A stretch of DNA of 8,499 bases from Bacteroidales bacterium (GCA_017472115.1 JAFUQW010000056.1:1-8499), one strand, 5' to 3'. Shown: positions 1 to 7,061, numbered from the stretch's first letter. Program-made: numbers and translations. Notes: generated by a model from the sequence alone, not told the origin.

Positions 1-1007
1 CCTGTACCCTTGAGAGCCTCGGAAGCCATCATGACAGCAGAAAGCTGAGGCATTCCGACACCTGCGATGACACGGGTCGTACAGATGGATCCAGGTCCGA
101 TACCGACCTTCACGGCGCTTACGCCTGCATCTGCAAGGGCCTTTGCTCCCTCTGCGGTAGCCACATTACCCGCAACTATCTGTACATCAGGAAGAGCCTC
201 GCATGCGCTCTTGATCACATTGAGAACGCCCTGCGAATGTCCGTGAGCGGTGTCAACCACCACTGCATCAGCACCTGCGCTCACGAGCATCTCGATGCGC
301 TCGATGGTATCTGACTTCACACCTACGGCTGCAGCGACAAGAAGGCGTCCCTTGCTGTCCTTTGATGCGATAGGATTGTCCTTGATCTTCATGAGGTCCT
401 TGTAGGTGATCAGGCCTACGAGCTTGCCGTCCGCGTCAACTACAGGGAGCTTCTCGATCTTGTGCTGACGGAGAATGTCGGTTGCATCAGGAAGGCTTAT
501 GCCCTTCTTTGCCGTAACGAGATTCTCCTTGGTCATGATCTCTGACACAGGCATCTTAGGATCTCTCTGGAAACGGAGGTCACGGTTGGTGACTATACCT
601 ACGAGGAAGCCGTTGTCATCCACAACAGGAATACCTCCGATGTGGTGCTGGGCCATCATCCCGAGCACCTGGCCTACAGTCGCGTCGGCATGGATAGTGA
701 TCGGATCATATATCATTCCGTTCTCCGCCCTCTTTACACGGCGCACCTGATTCATCTGTTCCTCGATGGTCATGTTCTTGTGGATCACGCCGATACCGCC
801 GGCACGGGCCATGGCGATGGCGAGTTCAGCCTCTGTCACAGTGTCCATTGCGGCAGATACGATAGGGGTCTGGAGAGTGATGTCTCTCGTGAACCTGGTA
901 GATACATCCACACTTCTCGGAAGCACCTCAGAATGTGCAGGAATCAGCAATACGTCGTCGAAGGTCAGGCCTTCAATAATCGGAGAGTTAGTAAATGTCT
1001 GCATCAT
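1..1007 (-). CDS. guaB: IMP dehydrogenase, N-terminal 335 codons (partial)
   Basis: IMP dehydrogenase oxidises IMP to XMP with NAD+, the committed step of GMP synthesis in the cytoplasm. Reading the minus strand from the ATG at 1007 gives an open frame to the left edge with no stop. Residues 13-20 (GLTFDDVL) are the classic IMPDH start; a tandem CBS pair (the Bateman regulatory module) occupies about residues 98-210; VDTAHGHS lies at about 252-259; and the catalytic loop GPGSICTTR puts the active-site cysteine at residue 309. The family is usually about 490 residues, so roughly the last 150 residues, including the mobile flap, lie outside the window. Two ATGs stand in tandem (1007 and 1004); I chose the first, and the second is equally possible. 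It lies downstream of the radical SAM gene on the same strand, but has its own promoter-like box and is separated by a strong hairpin, so it is probably transcribed independently. Identification is very secure. Confidence 0.97.
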   Translation of the reverse strand, partial: MMQTFTNSPIIEGLTFDDVLLIPAHSEVLPRSVDVSTRFTRDITLQTPIVSAAMDTVTEAELAIAMARAGGIGVIHKNMTIEEQMNQVRRVKRAENGMIYDPITIHADATVGQVLGMMAQHHIGGIPVVDDNGFLVGIVTNRDLRFQRDPKMPVSEIMTKENLVTAKKGISLPDATDILRQHKIEKLPVVDADGKLVGLITYKDLMKIKDNPIASKDSKGRLLVAAAVGVKSDTIERIEMLVSAGADAVVVDTAHGHSQGVLNVIKSACEALPDVQIVAGNVATAEGAKALADAGVSAVKVGIGPGSICTTRVIAGVGMPQLSAVMMASEALKGT

Positions 1008-1025
1008 GATGTGTCTAAAATTTGG

Positions 1026-1033
1026 CAAATGTA
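1026..1033 (-). promoter_or_regulatory. Bacteroidota -7 box (TACATTTG) of guaB
   Basis: Read on the minus strand, the eight bases TACATTTG match the Bacteroidota -7 consensus TAnnTTTG and lie 18 bases before the guaB ATG at 1007. This implies an mRNA leader of only about a dozen bases. No good TTTG -33 element is visible 19-21 bases further upstream, so the call rests on the -7 box and its position. Confidence 0.55.
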
Positions 1034-1134
1034 ATCATTTTTTCCGAGATACGTATTGATTTACCGGATAATCACCATTTGCTTCCACTCAGTCTGTCCC
1101 GTGTAGGCTGGCGCCTAACCCACTGAAAATCACA

Positions 1135-1186
1135 AGTTTGCTGACAATCGCTGCTGTCAGAATGCAGCAGCGATTATCAGCAAACT
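1135..1186 (-). terminator. Long hairpin between the radical SAM gene and guaB, probable terminator
   Basis: The arms 1135-1156 and 1165-1186 are 22 bases each and are complementary at all positions but one, around an 8-base loop (1157-1164). The single mismatch is C-A if read on the plus strand, but becomes a U-G wobble in a minus-strand transcript, so the RNA stem is unbroken only in the direction of the two flanking minus-strand genes. It starts about 78 bases after the stop of the radical SAM gene. In that direction the stem is followed by TGTGATTTTC, which is only moderately U-rich, so an intrinsic terminator is likely but not certain. Alternatives are an mRNA-stabilising stem or a dispersed palindromic repeat. 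Confidence 0.6.
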
Positions 1187-1263
1187 ATTATTAATCAACA
1201 CTTTAAGCGCCAGACGACTATGGCACAGCCGTCACGAAAGTAGGAAAAATTTTATATCACAAA

Positions 1264-2268
1264 TCAGAGAAGACGGCCCTGCCAAGTGCCACGCTCCTCC
1301 AGACGACGGTCAAGGAGACGGAGGAGTTCGACATTGCGGATAAGCCCCCAAGGAGTCTCATTGACGAAACGGGGCGGCACTTCGCCGGCAATTCTTTCTA
1401 TATACAGATCCGGACGGAGACGTTCGAGCATATCGGAGAAGAAGTCAATATAACCGTCAAGCGTAAATTTCACGAAGTCCTGAGGTCTGTCAGAGTACTC
1501 CTGCTCCATTCCGGTGCCCTTGACTATCTGGAGCTGATGGAATTTCACGGAGCGCAGAGGAAGGGCGTTTATGAGTGCACAGCCTTCGAGCATCATCTCT
1601 CTGGTCTCTCCGGGCAGTCCGAGAATGAAATGTGCACCGACATCCAATCCCCTCCCGGCCGTCATCACGACAGCACGGCGGGCAGTCTCGAAATCGTGAC
1701 CGCGGTTGATTCGCCGCAAGGTGGCGTCATAGCATGATTCTATGCCGTATTCGACGATGACTATCGGGGCAGTGCATTCTTCTCCGTCAATGCTGCGTGA
1801 CCATTCTTTCAGAACCTTGCCCTGCGAAAGTTCTGCGAGATAGTCCAGTTTCTCTTCATCCACGCAGTCTGGCCTTGTGCCTATCACTATACCGACCACC
1901 TGAGGATGGGCGAGGGCTTCCTCATAGAGCTGCTTCAGCCTTGGCAGCGGAGCGTACGTATTTGAAAACGACTGGAAATAAGCAAGATAATGTTCCGTAG
2001 TACGATAGCGGACCTTGTGGAATCCGATGCCTTCGTCCATCTGCTGATGCAGTGACTTGCCGGCAGTGCTGTAGGCCGGATGAAATGCGGCATTGTCGCA
2101 ATAGGTACACCCTCCGCGTCCCACCTTGCCGTCACGGTTGGGACAGGTGAATCCGGCATCGAGGACAATCTTCTGGAGACGCTCGCCGTATTTCCTCTTG
2201 AAATAGCCGACGAACGAGTTGTATCTTTTCCCGTCCGGGAAACCATATTTTTCGAATCCTTCTGACAT
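1264..2268 (-). CDS. TIGR01212/YhcC-type radical SAM protein
   Basis: This predicted cytoplasmic iron-sulfur enzyme of the radical SAM superfamily belongs to the TIGR01212 (COG1242, E. coli YhcC-like) family; its reaction is not established. Counted from the ATG at 2268, cysteines 42, 54 and 57 in CPNRDGKVGRGGCTYC form the family's spaced cluster motif. IGTRPDC follows in the barrel at about residue 134, and YGIES with RRINRGH at about 174-191 is also characteristic. The length, 334 residues, is normal. A TTG at 2277 would add three residues, but it overlaps a TAnnTTTG promoter box, so the ATG at 2268 is preferred. The frame ends in TGA at 1264. It is divergent from the NlpC/P60 gene, with a very short shared promoter region, and is followed on the same strand by guaB. 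Nothing in its neighbours suggests a substrate. Confidence 0.93.
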   Translation of the reverse strand: MSEGFEKYGFPDGKRYNSFVGYFKRKYGERLQKIVLDAGFTCPNRDGKVGRGGCTYCDNAAFHPAYSTAGKSLHQQMDEGIGFHKVRYRTTEHYLAYFQSFSNTYAPLPRLKQLYEEALAHPQVVGIVIGTRPDCVDEEKLDYLAELSQGKVLKEWSRSIDGEECTAPIVIVEYGIESCYDATLRRINRGHDFETARRAVVMTAGRGLDVGAHFILGLPGETREMMLEGCALINALPLRSVKFHQLQIVKGTGMEQEYSDRPQDFVKFTLDGYIDFFSDMLERLRPDLYIERIAGEVPPRFVNETPWGLIRNVELLRLLDRRLEERGTWQGRLL

Positions 2269-2270
2269 AT

Positions 2271-2302
2271 TCTGCAAAATTAGTCATTTTTTCATATTTT
2301 TG
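2271..2302 (+). promoter_or_regulatory. Promoter of the NlpC/P60 gene (TCTG-N20-TATTTTTG)
   Basis: TATTTTTG at 2295-2302 is an exact TAnnTTTG match, and TCTG at 2271-2274 is a three-of-four match to the TTTG -33 element with a 20-base spacer. The predicted transcript start, around 2307-2309, leaves a leader of about 60 bases before the ATG at 2368. The element interleaves with the oppositely oriented -7 box at 2275-2282. Confidence 0.55.
2275..2282 (-). promoter_or_regulatory. -7 box (TAATTTTG) of the radical SAM gene
   Basis: On the minus strand TAATTTTG matches TAnnTTTG and ends six bases before the ATG at 2268. If used, transcription would begin within a few bases of the start codon, giving a leaderless or nearly leaderless mRNA. 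No TTTG-like -33 element is seen at the expected distance, so confidence is limited. Confidence 0.4.
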
Positions 2303-2367
2303 TAGAAGAATGCGTGGAGCGCAAAGCCCTAAGAATTAAAACATTGAGAATCAGAAAAATAGGCAAT

Positions 2368-3435
2368 ATGATGAGATTACTTTTCACGATAATGCTGATG
2401 GCGGCAATGACAGTCGCGAGTGCACAGGAACAGGAAACAAAGGCAGTCGGGCAGAAGAGGATGGCGGTGGTGGAACTTTCGACCAGCTATATGAGGCTCA
2501 AGCCGGATTACGAGTCGGCGCTCGAGACTCAGGAACTGATGGGAACCGTTGTCGAGATTGTAGGAGAGGAAGGCTACTGGAGGGAAATCCTGTCCCCGCA
2601 GCCTTATAGAGCATGGGTCACAGAGAAGGGTCTGGTCGAGATGAGTGCCGAAGAAATCGAGGAATATGATGCGGCACCGAAATATATGTTTACGGGACTT
2701 TACGGGCATGTCTATTCTGAGCCGTCAGTGAAGGCTGGCACGATCTGCGACCTGGTAGGCGGAGATGTTCTGAGAGTGGTCGGCAAGAAAGCCGGCAGCA
2801 AAGGTAAAGGCAACTCCAAAGCCGACCCGGCGGACGTGGAAAGGAAGGCGCTGACCAAAGGCCGATGGGCTGCAGTCATGCTTCCGTCAGGAAGGACAGG
2901 ATGGGTCAGGAAAGATAACCTAAGACCTCTCGGAGACCGTATAGACATCAGGCAGGGCGACAGCGCAGAAGGTCTTGTAAGCGCTGCGAAGATGGAAGAT
3001 ATCATCGCTTCAGCCATGACGCTTATTGGTTCGCCTTACCTCTGGGGAGGGATGTCGGCGAAGGGCGTAGATTGCAGCGGACTGGTGAGGATAAGCAGCA
3101 TAATGAACGACGTGCTGCTGCCGCGCAATGCCTCGCAGATGGTGAAGTGCGGGACCGAAGTGGAGATGACTCCTATGGCAGGACTCGACAGCAAGGAAAG
3201 CCGGGAAGCAATCGCAAATCTCAGGAGAGGAGATCTTGTATTCTTCGGCACTCCGGCAACTGACGACAAGCCTATGAGAGTCACCCACGTCGGAATCTAT
3301 CTCGGCGACAACAGGATAATCCACTCCTCGCACATGGTCCGGATCAATTCGCTGATTCCGGGTGACGATGACCATTACGAGAATGCGCACCGTCTCATTG
3401 CAGCCCGAAGGATAGCCGGAATGGCGGACCGCTAA
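2368..3435 (+). CDS. Exported SH3b-NlpC/P60 murein peptidase
   Basis: This is a 355-residue protein. A cleavable signal peptide (residues 1-19, hydrophobic core LLFTIMLMAAMTVA, ending ASA before Q20) sends it to the periplasm. Two bacterial SH3-like domains follow, at about 30-92 and 105-190; the second carries a Lys/Gly-rich insert at about 139-165. The C-terminal NlpC/P60 (C40) domain spans about 208-350. Catalytic Cys236 lies in GVDCSGLV, His307 in THVGIYLG, and His319 in IIHSS is the likely third residue. This architecture is known from Bacteroides and from YkfC-type enzymes that cut the gamma-D-Glu/diaminopimelate bond in murein peptides, so a wall-recycling endopeptidase is the best inference; the exact bond is not proven. 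The frame extends up to a GTG at 2314, but only the tandem ATG at 2368/2371 puts the signal peptide at the N terminus. It is monocistronic as far as can be seen: the next gene has its own promoter. Confidence 0.93.
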   Translation: MMRLLFTIMLMAAMTVASAQEQETKAVGQKRMAVVELSTSYMRLKPDYESALETQELMGTVVEIVGEEGYWREILSPQPYRAWVTEKGLVEMSAEEIEEYDAAPKYMFTGLYGHVYSEPSVKAGTICDLVGGDVLRVVGKKAGSKGKGNSKADPADVERKALTKGRWAAVMLPSGRTGWVRKDNLRPLGDRIDIRQGDSAEGLVSAAKMEDIIASAMTLIGSPYLWGGMSAKGVDCSGLVRISSIMNDVLLPRNASQMVKCGTEVEMTPMAGLDSKESREAIANLRRGDLVFFGTPATDDKPMRVTHVGIYLGDNRIIHSSHMVRINSLIPGDDDHYENAHRLIAARRIAGMADR

Positions 3436-3474
3436 GCGAAAAAACGGTCTGCACAACGCCCTGTGCAAGAAAAA

Positions 3475-3506
3475 TTTGGATAAACACTTACTTTATCTTA
3501 AATTTG
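3475..3506 (+). promoter_or_regulatory. Main promoter of the fimbrial operon (TTTG-N20-TAAATTTG)
   Basis: TTTG at 3475-3478, a 20-base spacer and TAAATTTG at 3499-3506 form an essentially perfect Bacteroidota primary-sigma promoter. The predicted start is about 3511, leaving a leader of under 20 bases before the ATG at 3528. It is the best promoter in the window and sits directly ahead of the fimbrial gene set. Confidence 0.75.
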
Positions 3507-3515
3507 AAAGCTAAT

Positions 3516-3523
3516 TAACTTTG
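3516..3523 (+). promoter_or_regulatory. Possible second -7 box (TAACTTTG) of the fimbrial operon
   Basis: TAACTTTG matches TAnnTTTG and ends four bases before the ATG at 3528. TTTA at 3492-3495, 20 bases upstream, is a near match to TTTG. If used it would give a leaderless transcript. It may equally be chance, as the stronger promoter lies 17 bases upstream. Confidence 0.35.
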
Positions 3524-3527
3524 TCAA

Positions 3528-4118
3528 ATGAAGGAAGGGCTCAAAATAAGACTTACGTTTGCCATCGTTCTGATGGCCATAGGTCTCTTAACCCCCCCCC
3601 AACAGCTTGATGCTCAGACGCTAAGCGTAAAGACAAACGCCCTCTACTGGCTGACAGCCTCCCCGAACATTTCCGTAGAAGCCGGCATAGCGCCACGATG
3701 GACCGTAGAGGTATCCGGAGGTCTGAATCCGTTCACATTCAAGGAAAACACGAAATGGAAGCACTACCTTATCCAAGGTGAGGGCCGCTATTGGCTGTGC
3801 GAACGGTTCTACGGACATTTCATAGGCCTGCACATCGGAGGAGGCGAATTCAACACCGGGCACATATCGTTCCCATGGCCGGGACTCGATAAACAGTTCA
3901 GGTACGACGGATGGAACATCAAGGCCGGAGTTTCATACGGATATACTTTCATCATAGGAGGACGGTGGAACCTCGAAGCCACGCTGGGCCTCGGCATCTC
4001 CCATGCCTCATACGGAAGATTTTCATACGAGCCGTGCGGCGACCTGATCGAAAGAAGGAGCAGAACGGCATTCGTGCCTACAAAGGCCGGGGTCACTTTT
4101 GTTTATATGATAAGATAG
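3528..4118 (+). CDS. DUF3575 family protein, first gene of the fimbrial operon
   Basis: This 196-residue protein has a signal peptide (residues 1-30; KIRLTFAIVLMAIGLL core, likely cut after DAQ). The mature part is rich in alternating hydrophobic and aromatic residues, as in a small outer-membrane beta-barrel. The start LSVKTNALYWLTASPNISVE and the later RWTVEVSGGLNPF are typical of DUF3575 proteins, which commonly stand at the head of Bacteroidales fimbrial operons; their molecular role is unknown. The ATG at 3528 is the only start that gives a signal peptide. Codons 22-25 (Thr-Pro-Pro-Gln) are written with a run of nine C bases (3592-3600), so the reading frame depends on tract length: the present length is in frame. 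Twelve bases separate its TAG from the next gene. An outer-membrane assembly or anchoring role is inference from context only. Confidence 0.88.
   Translation: MKEGLKIRLTFAIVLMAIGLLTPPQQLDAQTLSVKTNALYWLTASPNISVEAGIAPRWTVEVSGGLNPFTFKENTKWKHYLIQGEGRYWLCERFYGHFIGLHIGGGEFNTGHISFPWPGLDKQFRYDGWNIKAGVSYGYTFIIGGRWNLEATLGLGISHASYGRFSYEPCGDLIERRSRTAFVPTKAGVTFVYMIR
3592..3600 (+). repeat. C9 homopolymer in the signal-peptide codons of the DUF3575 gene
   Basis: Nine consecutive C bases follow the A of an ACC codon and span codons 22-25 of the first fimbrial-operon gene. With eight Cs the frame meets TAA at 3622-3624; with ten it meets TGA at 3608-3610. The longest other C or G runs I noticed in the window are about five bases. 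This is the signature of a slipped-strand contingency tract, although phase variation has not been observed here. Confidence 0.9.
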
Positions 4119-4130
4119 GGGGCTAAGAAG

Positions 4131-5465
4131 ATGAAGAGAGTAATTATAATGATAACCTGCATATTGACCTGCCTCTCGGCTTATGCGCAGAAGGACAGCC
4201 TCATACTGAACACCTCCGACCACAAGATGTCAAGAGGCGGTGACGTGATGACGGTATCTTTCTCGGCAAAGGCAGGAGAGGATTGTGTCAGAAACAATTA
4301 CAGCCTGCTCATCACTCCTGTGATACACAACGGTGACAGCACGGTCCGGCTGACTCCATTCACCATCAGCGGCAAGACCGCCGCAAAGAAGGACGACCAG
4401 AAAAGGCTTCTCATGGGGAAGAAAGGCAGGAAGGACACCACGGCACGGTACGGAAACGGATCCATCATAACATATGTCGATTCTTTGGACTACGGACTCT
4501 GGATGAGCAGGGAGGTCACCCTCAGCATGAGCACGAGAGTGATAGGATGCTGCAGCACCTCCGACATGGGCAGCAGAGCCATCGCATCCTTTCCGGTGGC
4601 CCCGCCGTTCGAGGCGGCATCCCCTCGCATAGACTCCCTCCGAAGCGGCATCGCAGACCTCAAGCCTGACTATCCGTTCCTCAGAAAAGTCGGCGAGGAC
4701 AGCATTCCGGACAGAGGTTCATCTATACGTTACAGGGTAGCGAAGGCCGAGCTCGATCCGGAATTTTCATCCAACAGCAAGACATTGGAGGAGATTCTCA
4801 CGGCCGTCAGAAAGGTCAAGAACGACACTCTGGCAAGGTTCATAAGCATCGACATCGTCGGATATGCTTCCCCTGAGGGCAACACAAGGCAAAACCGCGA
4901 ACTTTCCGACGGCAGAGCCAGGTCACTGATGCAATACATAATGGAACAGGAGGGCGTTCCCGAGGAGATGTTCAACATCACTGCCGGAGGAGAGGACTGG
5001 ATGGGACTCAGGGAATTGGTCAACGAAAGTGAAATGAACTACAAGGACGAGATCATCCGCATCATAGACAATGTGCCGGAGGCCGAAAGGCAGTCACGTC
5101 TCAAGGCACTTGCCGGCGGCCGTCCGTACAAGAGCATCTTCGACGTACTCTACCCTCAGCTCCGCGACGCATGCTATATAAACGTATGGTACGACGAAGT
5201 GCCGGATCCTGCGGCGAGGGCCATCAATGAAGCGGTCGCACTTCTCGACGCGGGACGCCCCCAGGAGGCCTTGGACGCTCTGGCTCCGCACATCGACGAT
5301 CCGCGCGGATGGAACACGGCCGGAGCCGCACGGATGATGAAGGAAGAGTGGTACGAAGCCATGACCTGGTTTGAAAAAGCCGCCGCGAACGGAGACAAGG
5401 AAGCGGAAACCAATCTGAACAGGCTTAAGAAATATTATGACAATGAAAATAAAACAAACAGATAA
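4131..5465 (+). CDS. DUF3868/OmpA-like protein with C-terminal TPR-like repeats
   Basis: This 444-residue exported protein has a signal peptide (residues 1-19, ending AYA before Q20). The N-terminal half, about 25-160, has the character of the DUF3868 domain (opening DHKMSRGGDVMTVSFSA). Residues about 200-290 form an OmpA-like domain, with the core GYASPEGNTRQNRELSDGRA at 244-263; in this core the Asp that binds diaminopimelate in OmpA is replaced in SPEG, while the Arg of GRA is kept. Residues about 363-435 look like two TPR or Sel1-like helical pairs (EAVALLDAGRPQEALDAL; EEWYEAMTWFEKAAANGD). Such DUF3868 genes follow DUF3575 genes in many Bacteroidales fimbrial loci; a periplasmic scaffold linking pili to the wall or the outer membrane is plausible, but is inference. 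It is strongly GC-rich compared with the next gene. The ATG at 4131 gives the signal peptide; four bases separate its TAA from the fimbrillin start. Confidence 0.87.
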   Translation: MKRVIIMITCILTCLSAYAQKDSLILNTSDHKMSRGGDVMTVSFSAKAGEDCVRNNYSLLITPVIHNGDSTVRLTPFTISGKTAAKKDDQKRLLMGKKGRKDTTARYGNGSIITYVDSLDYGLWMSREVTLSMSTRVIGCCSTSDMGSRAIASFPVAPPFEAASPRIDSLRSGIADLKPDYPFLRKVGEDSIPDRGSSIRYRVAKAELDPEFSSNSKTLEEILTAVRKVKNDTLARFISIDIVGYASPEGNTRQNRELSDGRARSLMQYIMEQEGVPEEMFNITAGGEDWMGLRELVNESEMNYKDEIIRIIDNVPEAERQSRLKALAGGRPYKSIFDVLYPQLRDACYINVWYDEVPDPAARAINEAVALLDAGRPQEALDALAPHIDDPRGWNTAGAARMMKEEWYEAMTWFEKAAANGDKEAETNLNRLKKYYDNENKTNR

Positions 5466-5469
5466 CACT

Positions 5470-7056
5470 ATGAAACGATCAAACATCTTTTGCATCGCGG
5501 CGATCACACTTGTTGCCGCTATGATGGCGTCTTGCGAGAAGGGACCTTACTCCCAGAACACCGGTTCTGAGGCAGAAGCCTACATTCAGATCAACATTGC
5601 TTTTGCAGAACCTGAGACCAAGGCTGATTCCGATGACTCAGGAGATTATTTAGTGGCTGTCGAGAACGAATATCAGGTGAACAACGCATATCTGTATCTT
5701 TTCAGCCAGAGTAGTCACACCTACTACAAGACTATAACAATTGCAGGTGACAACAGCACTGACAACCAATTCACAACAAATCAGAACGGAACAAACAACT
5801 GGTATTACACAAGCAAGCCTCAGGAGATAGATCCGGGAACTTACAACATTTATGCAACCATCAACCATGAGGTGGCCGGCCTGACTGCAAATACAACCAC
5901 AGAAGATCAATTCCAGAAAATGGTCATAACACAGACTGACGGTTTCAATATGGAGGTACCTTCTGAGGGAATGCCGATGAGCAGCAGAGGAAACGATGGT
6001 ACCCTGTTCGCATCAAGTGTATATATCAGCAGTGTTAATACATTCGACAATCCGGTACAGGTATCTCTCGACATTGAGCGTTCATGGGCAAAGGTAAGAT
6101 GTAAGATAGAATCAGGCAACAGTTTCTCTGTCAAGGAAAACAGAGCCACTACAGGAACTGAGATCGCTACAATCTCTCTGATCGGATACAAATTAGTAAA
6201 CTGCCCTTCTACCTATCATCTTTTCAGACAGGTTGCCAATCTTAACATGAATACAATCACTCCCGAATTAAGTGGTGACATAGCCTTCACAGCTCTTACA
6301 AACAAGACTGCAACCGGATCCGATCCATCAACAGAAGGAACAAATTACCTTTATACACCTCTGACAACTTCATTCACAACTGGAAACACATATCCTGCAC
6401 CTATCTCGAACTTCAAGGGTGACCACGAATTCATAGGTATCGGCAGTGCGTCAGGTCAGGTAAACATATCCACTTCCGAAATGACCCATGTCGGCTATCT
6501 GCTGGAGAATTCCATGCATGAAACAGCTCAGAAGCTCGGATATGCTACAGCTGTCATTTTCAAGGCAAAGATTACTCCTGCCACCGGTAATTTCTATGAC
6601 ATCATAACTACCGATGTTGAAACCGCGACATATAGTGAGGGTAACCCCCTTTATTACTTCAACAATAAATTCTACGCAGACCTTGAAGCTCTGAACAAAC
6701 ATACCAATCTGGGTGTAACTGAAACCAATTATGCTGATTTCGGTGTGAAATATTATTACGACGGAACATGTTTCTACCGTTATTACATCGAGCATTGGGA
6801 CAACGGCATCGATCCTACCAGCGGAACTGCAGATATGGGAGTGATGGAATATGCAATCGTAAGAAACAACAGCTATGACATCACCGTCTCAAGCATTCTT
6901 GCTCCGGGAATCTCCAACACAAAGAACACCGATACCGGCTATCCGGTCGGAGATGCCGAACTCTTGAAGAATATCGAAATAGACGAAGTTTATTTCCAGG
7001 TACAGCTCACAATCAGACCTTGGGTAGTGAGAACCCAGAGTGCAGTGCTCGGATAA
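5470..7056 (+). CDS. Mfa1-type fimbrillin lipoprotein, probable shaft subunit
   Basis: This 528-residue protein is similar in length and C-terminal sequence to Mfa1, the minor-fimbria shaft protein of Porphyromonas. A lipoprotein signal peptide ends in MMASC, making Cys22 the lipidated residue. A strand AYIQINIAF (37-45) is followed by ETKAD, with Lys51 the likely protease cut that would free the mature subunit and open its groove. The C-terminal third carries the Mfa1-like segments YYIEHWDNG, MGVMEYAIVRNNSYDITV and, at the very end, VQLTIRPWVVRTQSAVLG (511-528), a plausible donor strand. An ATG at 5437 is in frame, but lies inside the preceding gene and would spoil the signal peptide, so 5470 is chosen. 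It is visibly AT-richer than its neighbours. Exported through Sec and the lipoprotein route, it would polymerise on the cell surface. Confidence 0.92.
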   Translation: MKRSNIFCIAAITLVAAMMASCEKGPYSQNTGSEAEAYIQINIAFAEPETKADSDDSGDYLVAVENEYQVNNAYLYLFSQSSHTYYKTITIAGDNSTDNQFTTNQNGTNNWYYTSKPQEIDPGTYNIYATINHEVAGLTANTTTEDQFQKMVITQTDGFNMEVPSEGMPMSSRGNDGTLFASSVYISSVNTFDNPVQVSLDIERSWAKVRCKIESGNSFSVKENRATTGTEIATISLIGYKLVNCPSTYHLFRQVANLNMNTITPELSGDIAFTALTNKTATGSDPSTEGTNYLYTPLTTSFTTGNTYPAPISNFKGDHEFIGIGSASGQVNISTSEMTHVGYLLENSMHETAQKLGYATAVIFKAKITPATGNFYDIITTDVETATYSEGNPLYYFNNKFYADLEALNKHTNLGVTETNYADFGVKYYYDGTCFYRYYIEHWDNGIDPTSGTADMGVMEYAIVRNNSYDITVSSILAPGISNTKNTDTGYPVGDAELLKNIEIDEVYFQVQLTIRPWVVRTQSAVLG

Positions 7057-7061
7057 GACAG

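Noticed and set aside
475..1059. Plus-strand open frames at 475-750, 642-1034 and 766-1059
   Set aside because: They lie opposite guaB, whose minus-strand frame has clear IMPDH motifs; their translations resemble no protein family I know and have no promoter or signal.
1104..1117. Small hairpin TAGGC-TGGC-GCCTA upstream of guaB as a riboswitch or attenuator
   Set aside because: It lies upstream of the likely guaB promoter box, so it would not be in the guaB leader, and five base pairs can arise by chance.
2314..2367. GTG start at 2314 for the NlpC/P60 protein
   Set aside because: It would place 18 basic, non-signal residues ahead of a clear signal peptide that begins at the ATG at 2368.
3450..3467. 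Short inverted repeat TGCACA...TGTGCA after the NlpC/P60 gene as a terminator
   Set aside because: The stem is only 6 bp and the following bases are A-rich (AGAAAAATTT), not a U-tract on the plus strand; too weak to list as a feature.
3010..3468. Minus-strand open frame of 152 codons
   Set aside because: Antisense to the catalytic NlpC/P60 domain with Cys-His-His in the plus frame; the composition is that of a shadow frame.
3436..3527. Invertible promoter flanked by inverted repeats, as for other phase-variable Bacteroidota surface genes
   Set aside because: No pair of long inverted repeats flanks the promoter in this spacer and no invertase or recombinase gene is in the window; the only inverted repeat is short and imperfect.
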